Of a stretch of 31,183 bases of DNA, positions 1 through 11,598 are shown one piece after another. A program made the translations under genes and the position numbers. The DNA is from Diplocarpon mali (lineage: Eukaryota; Ascomycota; Leotiomycetes; Helotiales; Drepanopezizaceae). Under the pieces are notes generated by a model. The model was not told the DNA's origin. It did not search any database and saw only the letters and a list, made by a program, of their open reading frames with translations. The DNA is taken from NCBI GenBank assembly GCA_024741835.1, contig JAENRP010000439.1, positions 1 through 31,183 of the forward strand, in the 5' to 3' direction. Numbering within the stretch: position 1 is the stretch's first letter; every line of letters starts with the position of its first letter.

Positions 1-84
1 TTAAGAGGTGATTTTTTTTTTTTTTACTCCTAGGCCGGGCCTGCGAGTTGATTTTGACTTATTAAGGGGTGGATTTCCTACTCC

Positions 85-114
85 AGAGTAGAGCGCGCTA
101 GCGAACTCTACTCT
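85..114. repeat. Perfect 9-bp inverted repeat with palindromic loop
   Basis: AGAGTAGAG at 85-93 is the exact reverse complement of CTCTACTCT at 106-114. The 12-base loop itself contains the 8-bp palindrome CGCTAGCG (96-103), so the unit can fold as a hairpin or cruciform. Its function is unknown. It could be the remnant of a terminal or subterminal repeat of a mobile element. Confidence 0.7.
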
Positions 115-252
115 ATTTCCAATATCTGCAGGTTGATTTTTTATACGAAACTGTGAATTATAACAAAAGTTATAATATCATATATATTACTAGCAAGTAC
201 CTTTAAAGGTCTTCCTAAAGGGGTATATTATAAGTATACCTATCATATATTT

Positions 253-274
253 GTTATATGATCTGTCATATAAC
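253..274. repeat. Perfect 9-bp inverted repeat in AT-rich DNA
   Basis: GTTATATGA (253-261) pairs exactly with TCATATAAC (266-274) across a 4-base loop. It lies among further CATATGAC-like words up to ~320, so it is one of several short palindromic units in the AT-rich left edge. Confidence 0.65.
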
Positions 275-1593
275 ATATCATACGCATAATATATCATATG
301 ACTTGCCATATGACTTAGCGCCTTCACTAAGAAGGCCGCTTACCTTAAATAGCTCTTAGTTAGAGAGCTCTTATAAATCAAGACACCTAACATCGTCGTT
401 TGCACCTTATACTTCTTCGTGCCCTCTTCTAGTTTACTATCAAGTTCACTATTAGAGAACCTCCTTGCTATAAAAAGCTTCAGCCCTAGAAGCTGCTACT
501 CATACCTCAGCTCTGTCGGATTTTGGAATACAAGACAATCCACACCAATTAGTATCTTTCAATTTCCCCGTGCACCAGATCTATTACCTGATCTATGGAA
601 TACACCTGTTACAAACACAAATCCCGGTAGATTAGAACGTCACATCCTCTCTAAATTGATAGGGTAAGCTGTTTGTTTACTCAGGCTGGTTACCGTTAAA
701 TCCGCTTCCGAATCGAATGTCCCCGATTAATACACAGATGTATGGAGGGCAGAACAATCCCTCTAGCAACTTGCAAGTACTTTCCCTGCGGATTTGCATA
801 GAGCCAAATTGTGTCGATTCGAAATTTACGAGATTATTATTTTCCATTGTGGTTGTGCACTGTACCTACCCTTATAAAAAGCTTGCGGTACGATCATGTA
901 GATTGGGAGGCTCTTAGCGCTGAGTAAGCAAGCTGTCAAATTTTTCCATATAAACTTTCGACTCTCGACATCCCGCTTCGCCCATTAAAACCGTCAGCTC
1001 TCTTCTTCACCTACACTTGTAGGTGTGGAAGGGAACTGACCAATAGTGCGGCGAAAAACTACCGTGTCACTCAAACATCCGCAAGCCTCTAGACTCTCGA
1101 GTCCCTGAGGTTTGTCCTTTGGTGTGGTCAAAACATATGAGTGTCAAGTTTTTCACAGAGAAACCCAATTGCAATCGATTTCTCCATCCGACGCGCCGAA
1201 TCGAGTTCGCGCCTATCGATTTGTCTTCACGGGCTCATAGGTTGCCGGGCTCGGTGCTGGATTGGAGTCGGACATACCCTCATAATATACCTTCATAGAG
1301 ACTAGCAAATGGAGGATTTCTGCATTGCGGGCATTCAATGGATTTCGTCGTAGGTAATGAGGGAGGGGAAGGAATACCGAAGGTTCCTAGTGTCGCGCTT
1401 AGCAAGCCTGCCAGCGTACCTTAGACTCTATGGTGTGGATGGGAATTTGGTATCCTCGCAATTCTATCTATTATTGCGTCTGCAGAGAAATACGGTTGTT
1501 CCGATTCAATTGCTCCAGTGACGCACCTCGTCCGCATTCGCTTCAATCATAGTATCATGCCCTCATCATTTTCCCCTGCCGCCATTCTGGTTC

Positions 1594-2748
1594 TTAATGA
1601 TCATGATCGATTTTCTCCAGCTTCCCAGGTTCCCGTTTTTCACCACTTTCTCCAATAATCCTAACTCTATCTAAACGAACTTTGTCGCGACCTCCGTCTC
1701 CATCCACCACGAACAGAACCAAACTTGTAACGTTCTGAAACTTTACGAAGCGGAGAGAAATGACTGCGGTACCAGTTTCGTCCCAGTCCTTGCTCTCGAG
1801 AGTGATGCTTTGGGTTGCTGGAATATCATCTGCCTCCTCGAAACCTAGGATATGAGCTCGATTTGTATATAGGTTGATGGTCCTCGGTCTCATAGGAACT
1901 TCGTCATCTTCGGAGGTAGGTGGTAGGGAGGTGATCTGCGACCATATCAGTAGAATACTATACAGGGTGCAAAAATGCTTACTTGGAGTGTATGCACTTT
2001 CAAAGTTGACTGGAAGGGCATGAAAAGCATAAGCTGCTCATCCGTATCACTCTCAACCCAATCTTTTTCTGCCGCTGCCGCTGCCTTGGCCTTCTGTAAT
2101 CCTGTTGGCTTGCGGCTATCAACCAGAACCCTGACAGTTCCAAAATCACCATCAGCGTTCAGAAGCTCCAAGCCCTTTATATCCACCTGGTCGGTCACAT
2201 CTGCATATCCTCTGGGCAGGTCTCCCATACGCCAGTCGCTGCCGCTTCCACCGAATCCAGAAGAACTTGATCCACCCTCAGCCTCCGCGGCGAGTTTCTT
2301 GACAACTTCTTGCAGTCGGCGCGGATCCGCGCCCTTTACCTTTTCCACAACTTTTCCAGCCTTGAAGATCATGAAGGTAGGCATACTGCACGAAACTGTC
2401 AACAAACCCCTCCGCCTCCCTAAATTATATATCTTCCTTAGGCTAACTTACGCAGTAACAGCGTACTTTGACGCAATCTCCTTCTGTGTGTCGACATTAA
2501 CCTTGGCAAATGTGATGTGATTCGGGCGCGAAAGTTGTGCTGAAAGGTGTTCGTAAAGGGGGGCAATAGTTTTGCAAGGGCCACACCAATCTGCGTAGAC
2601 TGTTCAGGTCAGCGCAACTTCTCAAACGGCGCGTTAGTGAAGTGGGGTAGCTGGATAAGAGAAACTCACAGTCGGTGACGACTATATGGGAGGATTTCAG
2701 CAGGTCGCTGAATTGCCCTGGCGAGGCAATTTGTATGGTTTTCGACAT
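1594..2748 (-). CDS. Thioredoxin-like protein with C-terminal PITH domain (TXNL1 type)
   Basis: Predicted 323-residue cytosolic/nuclear redox protein. Exons on the minus strand: 2670-2748, 2452-2599, 1983-2385, 1594-1935; phases join cleanly and the introns are 47-70 bp. Residues ~1-108 are a thioredoxin fold with the active site WCGPC (Cys32 and Cys35) and the cis-proline segment MPTF. A Gly/Ser-rich linker follows (~GGSSSSGFGGSGSD). Residues ~150-310 are a PITH domain, which in the human homologue TXNL1 binds the 26S proteasome. The C-terminus (GEKREPGKLEKI) matches the family ending. I chose the ATG at 2748 because the MSKTIQI start matches the family. An in-frame ATG at 2811 would add 21 residues and is less likely. 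The proteasome role is inferred from the family. Confidence 0.95.
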
Positions 2749-3724
2749 TTTGGTCGCTGCCCGGCAAGCTGCTAGAATAGTGGATTTCAGCTGTGGAATA
2801 GGCAAGTTCACGGAGTTGTTAGCTACAAGAGACGAAGAGACTCAAAGAGATTTGAAATTGTAGGTGTGGGGGTTACACGAGGACATAGGTGGTGTGCTCG
2901 TTGAAGAAAAGGCTGGGGGAATTCAAATCCGTGAAGTGGACATGCGGAGTTCATGCCCGTCGGCAAAAAATAGGGAAATGTGTTGGTTGCTGCGCAGGCG
3001 AGCAATAAGTTCCATGGAACTCTGGGACTAATTCAGTCAGCTGATGGCGGTTTGTACGCATTATTGTTTTAGGCACGAGGTTAGCTCCTTGGATCCTTAG
3101 AGAGGCAACGTCTTGGCGTTACAACAGAAGGAGTTTGACGCCCGCAATCCACAACTTCTGTGTTTTTATCATGTCAGTACCTCAGGAAACAGCGTTCACC
3201 AGACACTGTTTTGCAAACCATAGATTTTACTTAATTTCCCAGGAATTCGTGTATGTATCTGGTCTCATGGTATGCAGTACTGTCTGACCGTAGGGCCAAT
3301 TTCGTGTGCTTTAGTATTGCAAATGTACTGTTCAGAGAACTTGAGGCATGCAAGTGCTGAAATTGGGATTTCCAAGAATCGTAAGACTTAGTGTTCTGTC
3401 AACTAGTTCTATCTTCGTTTGTATGTGCTTTGATCTTGTATGTTTGTCCTTGATGCCCTGAGAATACAGTTCTGGAAAAGACTTGAACCTCACGGCCGGC
3501 ATTCGGATCATTCGTCTATGGTGTTCAATTAAGCAATGGTCCTCTATTTACAAGAAAATGCAGATGCCAAAGTCTATTCTGCATCTCAAAATCTGATGAC
3601 CCTCCAACATTTGACCGCGCAAGTGATGCTGGGTATTCGATAGCACAAGAGTAAAAGGTCATCAGATGGATTAGGGATGAACGCCGTCGTGACGCCGGGG
3701 TAATCGAGAACGTGGCTAGCATGT
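2749..3724. other. Intergenic: TXNL1-type gene promoter and 3' flank of the GPI-protein gene
   Basis: No supportable ORF. Both flanking genes are on the minus strand, so this interval should hold the promoter and 5' leader of the thioredoxin-like gene (right of 2748) and the 3' untranslated region of the small GPI-anchored protein gene (left of 3725). I see no repeats or RNA genes. Confidence 0.5.
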
Positions 3725-4116
3725 TCACAAAAACTAATCTCGAGTTAGCGGCATTGTTAGGAGGGATCGTAATATTCGCCAACGTACGAGAGCAACACCT
3801 CCGGCAATGATCATGCCAAGAGCAGATACTCCATTCGCAGAAGCAGCACCGGTTGCGTAGTTGATTGGGCTACCAGTAGGAGCTGGAGGGGTAGTGGCAC
3901 CGGTGGAGGCAACGCCAGTCGGGTGAGGAACACCAGCAGCCGCATAGCCGGCGGTCGAGACGGGCGGTAAGGCGGAGGTGGAGGGGCAGGCGTAGATTGT
4001 GACAGTCTGTGGGCAGTTAGTATGACCATTGGAAGGCAGAGAGTAATATTTACTTCTCCAGCAGCAGCAACGGAAGCCATAGCGGCGAGGGTGAGGGCGA
4101 CGACGGAGAATTGCAT
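3725..4116 (-). CDS. Small secreted, probably GPI-anchored, Ala/Thr/Pro-rich protein
   Basis: Predicted 96-residue cell-surface protein with three exons: 4054-4116, 3788-4006 and a 9-nt last exon at 3725-3733. Residues 1-19 are a signal peptide (MQFSVVALTLAAMASVAAA). A short TVTIYACP segment follows, then a Thr/Ser/Pro/Ala-rich stretch. The C-terminus is a hydrophobic run (SALGMIIAGGVALFL), after small residues that could form a GPI attachment site. The last intron (GTACGT...GATTAG, 3734-3787) carries two CTAAC branch-site words; splicing it gives a typical GPI tail. Without that splice the protein would read on into a charged RWRILRS tail, which does not suit GPI anchoring. Only two cysteine-poor segments are present, so it is not a classic CFEM protein. 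Function unknown; a wall or coat role is inference. Confidence 0.65.
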
Positions 4117-6744
4117 CTTGATGGTTAAGTAGCTATTCAGAGTGGATATTTGGATGTTGGGAAGTGTATTGGAATGTGGATTGAGCAGGCGGGGAGGTCA
4201 TATGAAAGAGTGAGTATTAAGTATTGTTGAAGGCAGTGTTGATGGGTTAGTAAGGAGTATGAAGAGAGCTAATGATGGGCATGACAACTTAATATATGTA
4301 TCCCTTTACTTCACTCGCCAGGCAAATTGAATCTAGCGGGCCAATAACACCCCTGAGCATGCTCTCCACCTTCAATCTTGGATACTCACTCCACAGAAAT
4401 GAATGTTCTTTTTCATACTTCATAGCCATACCCTCCCCCCCCCCCTTCCCCTGACCATCGAGCAGTCCCCATCTAAAGTACAGCCACAATCTCGTTCGGG
4501 GAAACGTTTATGCCTATCCTGTACATCTCCTAGCTAATGCTGCCCATCTCGTATCGCTTCCCCCTGCTCTCGTTTTATGGTTTACGAGGGATGAAACATA
4601 TAGATGAATTCATTTGACTGATTCGCTTGGAACTCGATACATAACACTGGGTGCCAAATAAATGAGAATCTAAGAACCGAAGAATCTGCATTCACTTGCA
4701 GTCTACAGTCTGCATATTTTCCCTATGTTGTCTCGATTTTGCAACTGAACAGCTGCACTCGAATCAAAGTTCGGTGTACGATAGTTCAGATGAAGGCTCC
4801 CCTGCAGAGTGGAGGGAGGTTGTTTATCGATGCCGGGTACCTGAGCCTGGACCGTGATTACTTACTCGCGCCGCACTCTGTGTATGGGGACCCCCGTCAC
4901 TCGGTCTGCCCCTCCATTCCCCCCTCCCCTTTTCCCCCTGGTTCGTCGGCCTCCCTGTCAATTGCTGTCACACAATCTGTATACCAACATTAACACTAAT
5001 TAACATCGACATTGAAAGCCACCACGATTGGTGCATCAGCGCATGGAGAGTTGCAAGTATACAGCAGAGTACGAGTACTTCATCGCAGACCAGGTAAACG
5101 CCGCGCTACGTTAGCGTATTGTCAAGTGTTGTTGAAGGCGCATTTGCCAGGTTGAATATACTTTATTTAACCTTATGTAGTGATTTTTCAGCCTGCGACA
5201 AAGTACTACTATGCCCTGCCCTTGAAACAGCTCCATTCTTTATGGTTTGGGCAAGTTTTAAAATTGTATTTAATATAGCTGCTGGTTTTAGAGAGAGAGA
5301 AGTTCAAGTACCAAACAGGTGGCCCAAATTCTTTCACTACAGCACAGAAGAATACAAAATTAAAAGCTATAGTTAACCCAAGCATGGCATTCAAACACAA
5401 CATTTCCTCTAATCTTACCTAATTCAATTGTTACTTCCATATCATCATCTTTCTCTTATACTAAGTCTGCATGCTCTCCCTGAAGCACAGTGACTAACAA
5501 AACAACTTGCTCTTGCTGAGTCAAATAAACAATACTATAAGAGACAAGCTTATTTTCAAGGTTGCTAAGTTGTTGTCGATTCAGATAAATACCTGGGATC
5601 CGCTCAGTCTATTAGACTCGACCTTTGTCCCGAATAAGCCTTCTGAGATTTCACATAAGTAATTTCAATATTTGTTTTATTACTAAAAATACTTTTGATA
5701 GACAGTAAAACATATAATTATCCATCTTGAATAGCTCGAACGATTTTTTGCAGTGCGAGGTGAAGCCAATCTCGGCCTCGCTATGACGTAGGTGATCGAG
5801 TTTCTTCTGGAAGTAATATCCAGCTTTCTATGCAGCTTCTCGTTCGGACCATAAGACCTGTTCATGAGGCGAGTGAGCGAAGAGTGCAGAATGGCCGATC
5901 ATGAGAAGGACACCACGAATTATCTCGTACACGCAATCGATTAATTATTTGATCGCCACTGAGGTCATTAACACATGCTTCATCGGAAAGTTCGAACGGA
6001 GAGTGTTCATCTCATGGCGAGGAAGATGTAGGGGCGGTGTGTTCCTCGTTATGTCAAACATGCCGGAGGCTCAAAGTAAAACAACCTCATTCATGCCGGC
6101 TGTATGCTCCAGTACACCAAGCAGATCATTTAAAATATGATTTGACCATATCTCATTACCTGCGCGGATGAAGCCCCTTGTTTACCGGTTGGAGACCAAG
6201 CTATCCATTCAATGAGAAGAGCAGATGAGTTCAGATCCCGAGAAAGCGAGCCAACCCATCACCCAATGTCGATGTATCACCACGATTCTAACTTATACCG
6301 GTAAGTGAGTTTGCGATGGGTGCATGTCACTAGGCAGTCTCGAATTCGTCGAAACATTGATAATATATCTCATTATGTGGCTTGACCACCAGCTAAAGCA
6401 AGCCCGAGATCTTGATACTAAGCAAAATCATTTCCATTTTCAGGCTTGGCGTACGTCGTTGCATGATTTCGATAGTATCTTCATCCAGCTCTCGAGACAG
6501 ATCCTGCGATATGTATAGATCGAGTGCAATAATTATTACACAACAGCACCGGACAGCGAGACCTCACAAGTGGACGACTGAAGGAATTTGAATCCCGCCA
6601 AAGCGTCGGCCCATATATACTCTTCCCAAATCAGACAACCTCGGTATCTCTCAGAGCTCCCCGGCCATGTTCTTAATCAATACCTCGAGCCTCAACCTGG
6701 TATCCTCGTTCGTTCGTCGGTTGCAATGATTTTGGGAGCAAATA
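4117..6744. other. Gene-poor interval, partly AT-rich
   Basis: I find no supportable gene in 2.6 kb. The first ~200 bp should hold the promoter of the GPI-protein gene. An 11-base C run lies at 4435-4445. About 5120-5720 is noticeably AT-rich, and its reading frames are broken by many stops, which could fit an old, mutated repeat; no domain can be recognised. ORFs at 4739, 5119, 5901 and 6324 are short and lack splice or homology support. Confidence 0.45.
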
Positions 6745-7247
6745 ATGAAGACTTTTGATCACCCAGACCCAATCCTATTTGGGAGTGTATGTATGGCTAA
6801 TCATTGCGACCACTCTCATAGACTGGGAGAGATCGCACCCAAGATTCTCCAGATTTTCTCCACTCTGCTGACGGCTAACGTAAGTCATGGAACCTCACAT
6901 CGCCATGAGGGCGACGGGTTTCTCATCGAAAGTGCTTTTTGTTGCAGGTGTTGGTTTTGCGTTTGTTGAAAAGAAAAAAAGGAATTGAAGCGCAAATCTT
7001 AGCAACGAAATTTCACGTCTGGGAGGCGGGCGCTAGCGGGATGACCACCCTGTTTTCCCGTGACCCGACATCGGGATGCATCTCGGTTTATTGTGGTTAT
7101 GCCATCTCGTTGCTGTTGGAAAGATCGTTCATAAGACCGCAAGCTTCTATGCAAGTCAAAGTTATAGTAATCATTGATAAGTATACGCTGTTCCGGTGGA
7201 AAATTATTGTGTATTACAATTTTCATAAAGAGAAAAATGGGAGTTGA
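6745..7247 (+). CDS. Weak candidate two-exon gene of unknown function
   Basis: An ORF from ATG 6745 to 6879 ends exactly at a strong donor (GTAAGT at 6880). A pyrimidine-rich acceptor (TTTTTGTTGCAG, ending 6947) opens a second frame to a stop at 7247. Joining 6745-6879 with 6948-7247 keeps phase and gives 144 residues. The predicted protein has a basic patch (RLLKRKKG) and hydrophobic segments but no domain I recognise. Codon use looks less biased than in the known genes nearby. It may be a chance ORF or a lineage-specific gene. Confidence 0.2.
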
Positions 7248-7854
7248 TGATGCGTACCTCGGGTTGGTAGTTGATTGTAGGAGTCAGTAGTATATCTTCA
7301 ACCTTGAAGGCCTTACTGCTGCATGAATAAGTCGCCTTGCTCATTCGCAAGCCTAGTACTAAAACATCGCTCCCCGCATTGTATTGTGGCCAAATTTCCT
7401 GGTTAATTGACATCTTTCAACTTCCATCATCACAGTACTTGTGGACTTCGAATTCTTATGGCTTGCTCCACTCAATGCTCAACTTCCACTTTTTTCACCA
7501 CGTTCCAACGTAGTGTTATTCCCCATTTTCTTTGGAATTTTCCAAACCCAATTTGTTGTCCATCGACCGTCATCAAAACCATGACCTTTCACAGTCACGA
7601 AGTTTTAACTACTCTATTCCTCCCCTCAACTCTCGCACAGTACTTGCTACCAGACCGACCCGTTGATGTGAGTGTTTGCAAATAGTATTGGGAGGTGAAT
7701 TGCTTTTCACCCTAGTCACAATTCACTTGCTCACCTTTACCTTCAAAGTCAACTTCCAACTTCCTCTACTTCAACATCGAAAGCGCCTAATAACCCTCGC
7801 GCTCATGTCATTGCAGGCCGGCCTGTTATGCTCACATCTCTTCAGACGGACAAC
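7248..7854. other. Intergenic, no feature recognised
   Basis: Roughly 600 bp of pyrimidine-rich sequence with short ORFs only (for example 7407-7685) and no convincing splice signals or domain. It could hold the upstream region or lost 5' exons of the frame-broken gene that follows. Confidence 0.35.
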
Positions 7855-8706
7855 ATGTTTTCTTGGAAGGATCACAGCGCTGGTGAGAACGGGATGAGGT
7901 GAAGTTCTCGACGCTGTTTCTGAAGGTACTTTTCAGACGGGGCCTGGTATCGTGATAGCATCACACTGGCGCCTCGTCCAAGGAGACGGAAAAGAAGAGG
8001 GATTCTCCCTAAGGAGCAGAGCATCCAAGAAAAAGTCTCCCACGACAGTAAAGCCTTCAGCAAAGAAGCCTGCAGCGGAAGAGGCTCCGAGGAACAAGTA
8101 AGATATTGAAAAGCAGCCGAGCAGCCAGCTCGGGATGGGGAGCCAGTACAATTGCCAAACCCCTGGCCTCGGGCAATATAGCTCTGCCAGATATTGCTTC
8201 TTCAGCTCCGAAAATTACAATTACGCGTCCTCCATTTTCAATAAACCCCTCGCTGCCTCCAGGAACTAGAGCTCGAATGGAGAAGGCTGCTTTAGTCGGA
8301 CCACAAGTAACAATCCCCCCTCCCCCGAAACCTACTTCCACAAAGTCAAGGCCACCGAAGTGCAAGGACGATCAGATCAAAAACGAAGAAGAAAAGGACG
8401 AAGATGAAGACGACTCGGTCAAGCCGAAGACACCGAACCTTAAGGCGCCGAATCTTGTCGCAGGATCAAGGTAAGCCTTCACATCCTCGATCATGGAGCG
8501 GTCACTAATTCCGCTGCCAGAATCCAAGTTTGATGAGCAGAAAGACTCCAAGGAGAGAGGACCCAACTGCTTCTGCAAGCTCGCCGGCCACACCAGCCAA
8601 GAAGCTACAGAAGAACCTCAGTAACATGGCGGACTTGGACGTCCAAGAGTTCGATCCTCTCAATGATAAATACCAAGCCTCTGCTCAAAATACACCTGTA
8701 AAATAA
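7855..8706 (+). pseudogene. Frame-broken Lys/Pro/Ser-rich gene (decayed, or unresolved introns)
   Basis: Three coding-like segments lie in order but in different frames. Starting near ATG 7855 (MFSWKDHSAG), frame is lost within ~50 bp. A second segment ends at a TAA at 8099 and is rich in Lys/Ser/Pro (RSRASKKKSPTTVKPSAKK). A third, in another frame, runs to ~8470 and holds Pro-rich and acidic Lys/Glu/Asp runs. A GTAAGC donor at 8471 and a CACTAAT branch word suggest a 67-bp intron to 8537. A last segment, 8538-8706, ends NTPVK-stop. Composition suggests a disordered, perhaps nuclear, basic protein. No domain is recognised. Alternatives are a living gene with introns I cannot place, or sequencing indels. 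Confidence 0.35.
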
Positions 8707-9662
8707 AATGAAAAGGGAAGAGAGTGCAGATTCCACATTACTTTTTAGATCACTAAAAGTAGCAGGCCAAGGGACTCATAAGAGAGGAACGGACCTAAAG
8801 GCTGTCGCCCAGGAAGATTCTTTCTAGCCTCTATTGGTTTCAACTGTATGTAAAGACAAGGGTTTTCATTTCAAGGTCAAGGAAGTACTGCAAGCTGCGC
8901 TAACAGATGCAGAGGCTGATAGTATTGCTATTCCAGACGCCCATCAATCCATCAACGTTGCAAATGACAATATACTTTGATGGCAGACTGTTACGAACTA
9001 TTACCAGCTTCAAAGACGCTGTCAGGCGTACAAACCATTGCCATAATCTGAAGGTCAAGATACACGATATCAGCTTGGCGTACAAGTCTGGACCCTACTG
9101 TGATCTCAGACTGTCGACAGTCTCAAAGCCGTATAGAAAAATCCACAACTACCTTTCGAGTCAGGCTAGACCTGATTTCTTGTTCACATTAGTGCTAGAG
9201 GCATTTAATGATTGGGAAGATAATTCAGTCTACAAGGAGTTTGAGCCTTCTTCTGCACTGGAGGGATAATTGTATGCCTCTGCAGGCGATGTTGTACCGC
9301 AGAAGCTCTGCACTAAAATTGGAGTTATTTGAGGGTAACTTTGACCTTTTGCCTGCGACAATATTTTTGCAGGAGACCTCGAAGATGTTGTTGCACAGGC
9401 TAGATTTGAATGGACAAACAAGACTGCCCATGATCTTAGCAGGCGTCTCGGTCGGCAAGCCTCCCAATTTCGCCGCTAAGCTCTAACGTCGCCTGACGCT
9501 TCTTGCCAAGCACCCCGCCATCGGATACCCCTCCAAAATTTTGACGACTTACAAAAGCTCGTCAGTAACAAACTCATGAAGATACTGTGTGAGCCATCGA
9601 CGACACCACATGGAGAACAATCTGCTAACTCACATACCACTAGACTTTAGAACTACAACAAA
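8707..9662. other. Intergenic with coding-like fragments; ade17 promoter at the right end
   Basis: About 8862-9269 holds two overlapping coding-like stretches in different frames: one around KEVLQAALTDAEADS and one ending at 9269 with FEPSSALEG before a stop. Neither has a credible start or recognised domain, so I treat them as possible gene relics. The last ~150 bp should contain the promoter and 5' leader of the purine-biosynthesis gene starting at 9663. Confidence 0.35.
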
Positions 9663-11598
9663 ATGTCTGCCGGCCGAAAGACAGGTATGGAAACAGCAAA
9701 TTCGAAATGTTCCTGTGCTAATGCGCCTCGATAGCCATCATCTCTGTTTATGATAAGACAGGCTTGCTTGACCTCGCAAAAGGTCTTATCAAGCACAATG
9801 TTCGTCTTTTGGCTTCTGGGGGAACTGCCAAGATGATCAGAGAATCAGGTTTCGCTGTTGAGTAAGTAAAAATTTCCCAATATTGGCACCCGAACTCTCA
9901 CTTACAGTCGTACAGAGATGTATCTGCCATTACACACTCTCCCGAAATCCTCGCAGGCCGAGTCAAGACCCTCCATCCAGCAGTACATGCCGGTATTCTC
10001 GCTCGCGACCTAGCCTCCGACGAAAAAGACCTAGCAGAACAGAACATCAACAAGGTGGACTACGTTATATGTAACCTCTACCCATTCAAGGATACGATTG
10101 CAAAGATCAATGTCACAATACAGGAGGCTGTGGAGGAGATTGATGTTGGAGGAGTTACTTTGATTCGAGCTGCAGCAAAGAACCACGGCAGAGTCACAAT
10201 CTTGAGCGATCCAAAAGACTACCCCGAATTCCTACAACAAATTGAGAAGGGAGAGGTCACCGAGCATGCAAGAAACCTCTATGCACTGAAGGCTTTTGAG
10301 CACACTGCAGACTACGATGCCTCTATCTCCGATTTCTTCCGAAAACAATACGCAGGAGACGGTGTTCAACAAATGTCTCTTCGCTACGGGGCGAATCCCC
10401 ACCAGAAGCCTGCCGCAGCATTCGTGAAGCTGGGATCTCTTCCTTTTAAGGTCTTATGTGGATCACCAGGCTACATCAACCTCCTTGATGCCCTCAATGC
10501 TTGGCCTTTAGTTAAAGAGATGAAGGCTGCCCTTGGACATTCCGCCGCAGCAAGCTTCAAGCACGTTTCTCCTGCAGGAGCTGCTATCGGCGTACCCCTT
10601 ACAGACGACGAGAGAAAGGTGTACATGGTTGATGACATTGAGGGCCTGGAGAGCTCCCCACTTGCTCAAGCATACGCTCGTGCTCGTGGTGCCGATCGGA
10701 TGAGCAGCTTCGGTGACATGATTGCGCTAAGCGACATTGTCGATGTCCCAACTGCCAAGATCATCTCTAGAGAAGTATCTGATGGTGTAATTGCTGCAGG
10801 ATACGAAGATGCTGCTTTTGAGATCTTGAAGAAGAAGAAGGGAGGCCGGTACCTGGTTCTGCAGATGGACCCAGAGTACGATCCAGCTCCACAAGAGTCG
10901 AGAACTGTCTATGGTATTACCCTGGCCCAACACCGAAACGACATTCAGATTTCGCCCAAGTCATTCACTTCGATCATCACACCAAAGGAGTCTGCTCCAT
11001 TGCCAGACTCTGCTCTGCGTGACTTGACGGTTGCTACCATTGCCCTCAAGTACACTCAAAGTAACTCCGTCTGCTATGCCGTCAATGGCCAAATCGTTGG
11101 TCTTGGTGCTGGACAGCAGTCGCGTATCCACTGCACTCGTTTGGCCGGCGACAAGGCTGACAACTGGTGGCTGAGATTCAACCCACGAGTCTTGGGCATC
11201 AAGTGGAAGAAGGGCACTAAGCGACCAGATAAGAGCAACGCCATCGATCTTCTGGTTAGTGGTCAGCTTCCAAAGGATGGTCCAGAGAGAGAGGGTTACG
11301 AGGGGTTTTTCGAGGAGGTTCCGGCCCCATTTACTGAGGAGGAGCGCACCGAATGGATCGGAAAGCTCAGTGAGGTTGCGGTCTCAAGTGATGCCTTTGT
11401 AAGCCACCCAGGTCCATCGGGTATGTGTGCTAACCCCTACAGTTCCCTTTCATTGACAATGTCTACCGTGCTGGACGCTCGGGTGTTAAGTACATTGCTG
11501 CTCCGAGCGGTAGCCAGAATGATTCGGCTGTATTTGAAACTGCTGAGAAGCTGGGCATCACATTCGTTGAGCAGGGCATCCGCTTGTTCCACCATTAG
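9663..11598 (+). CDS. ade17: Bifunctional AICAR transformylase/IMP cyclohydrolase (purine biosynthesis)
   Basis: Predicted 595-residue cytosolic enzyme for the last two steps of de novo IMP synthesis: formylation of AICAR with 10-formyl-THF, then cyclisation of FAICAR. Exons: 9663-9684 (22 nt), 9735-9861, 9916-11398, 11443-11598, with introns of 44-54 bp; all phases join. The N-terminal IMP cyclohydrolase domain shows [18 protein letters not shown] and [15 protein letters not shown]. The transformylase domain shows [13 protein letters not shown] and the catalytic pair Lys265-His266 in [11 protein letters not shown]. Further conserved segments are [23 protein letters not shown] and [15 protein letters not shown]. 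The last intron (11399-11442) must be removed to reach the conserved [11 protein letters not shown] segment and the RLFHH C-terminus. Length matches yeast Ade16/Ade17 (~592). The symbol follows yeast; a single fungal copy might equally be called ade16. Confidence 0.98.

Larger units (their letters stand above)
1..1593. other. Gene-poor left flank, AT-rich at its start
   Basis: I see no supportable gene here. The first ~350 bp are AT-rich, with short inverted repeats and repeated ATCATATGAC-like words, unlike the rest of the window. This resembles decayed repeat DNA, but no transposase or reverse-transcriptase motif is readable. From ~660 to 1593 the sequence is ordinary intergenic DNA that should hold the 3' untranslated region of the minus-strand thioredoxin-like gene. 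Short ORFs at 419-667 and 717-917 have no recognisable domain and are probably chance. Confidence 0.6.

Noticed and set aside
2749..2811. A 21-residue N-terminal extension of the thioredoxin-like protein
   Set aside because: Family members begin at the MSKTIQI-equivalent position; the extension is probably leader sequence.
6541..6620. A T-loop-like GGATTCAAATTCC on the minus strand, suggesting a tRNA
   Set aside because: No matching acceptor stem, D-loop or anticodon arm can be built around it.
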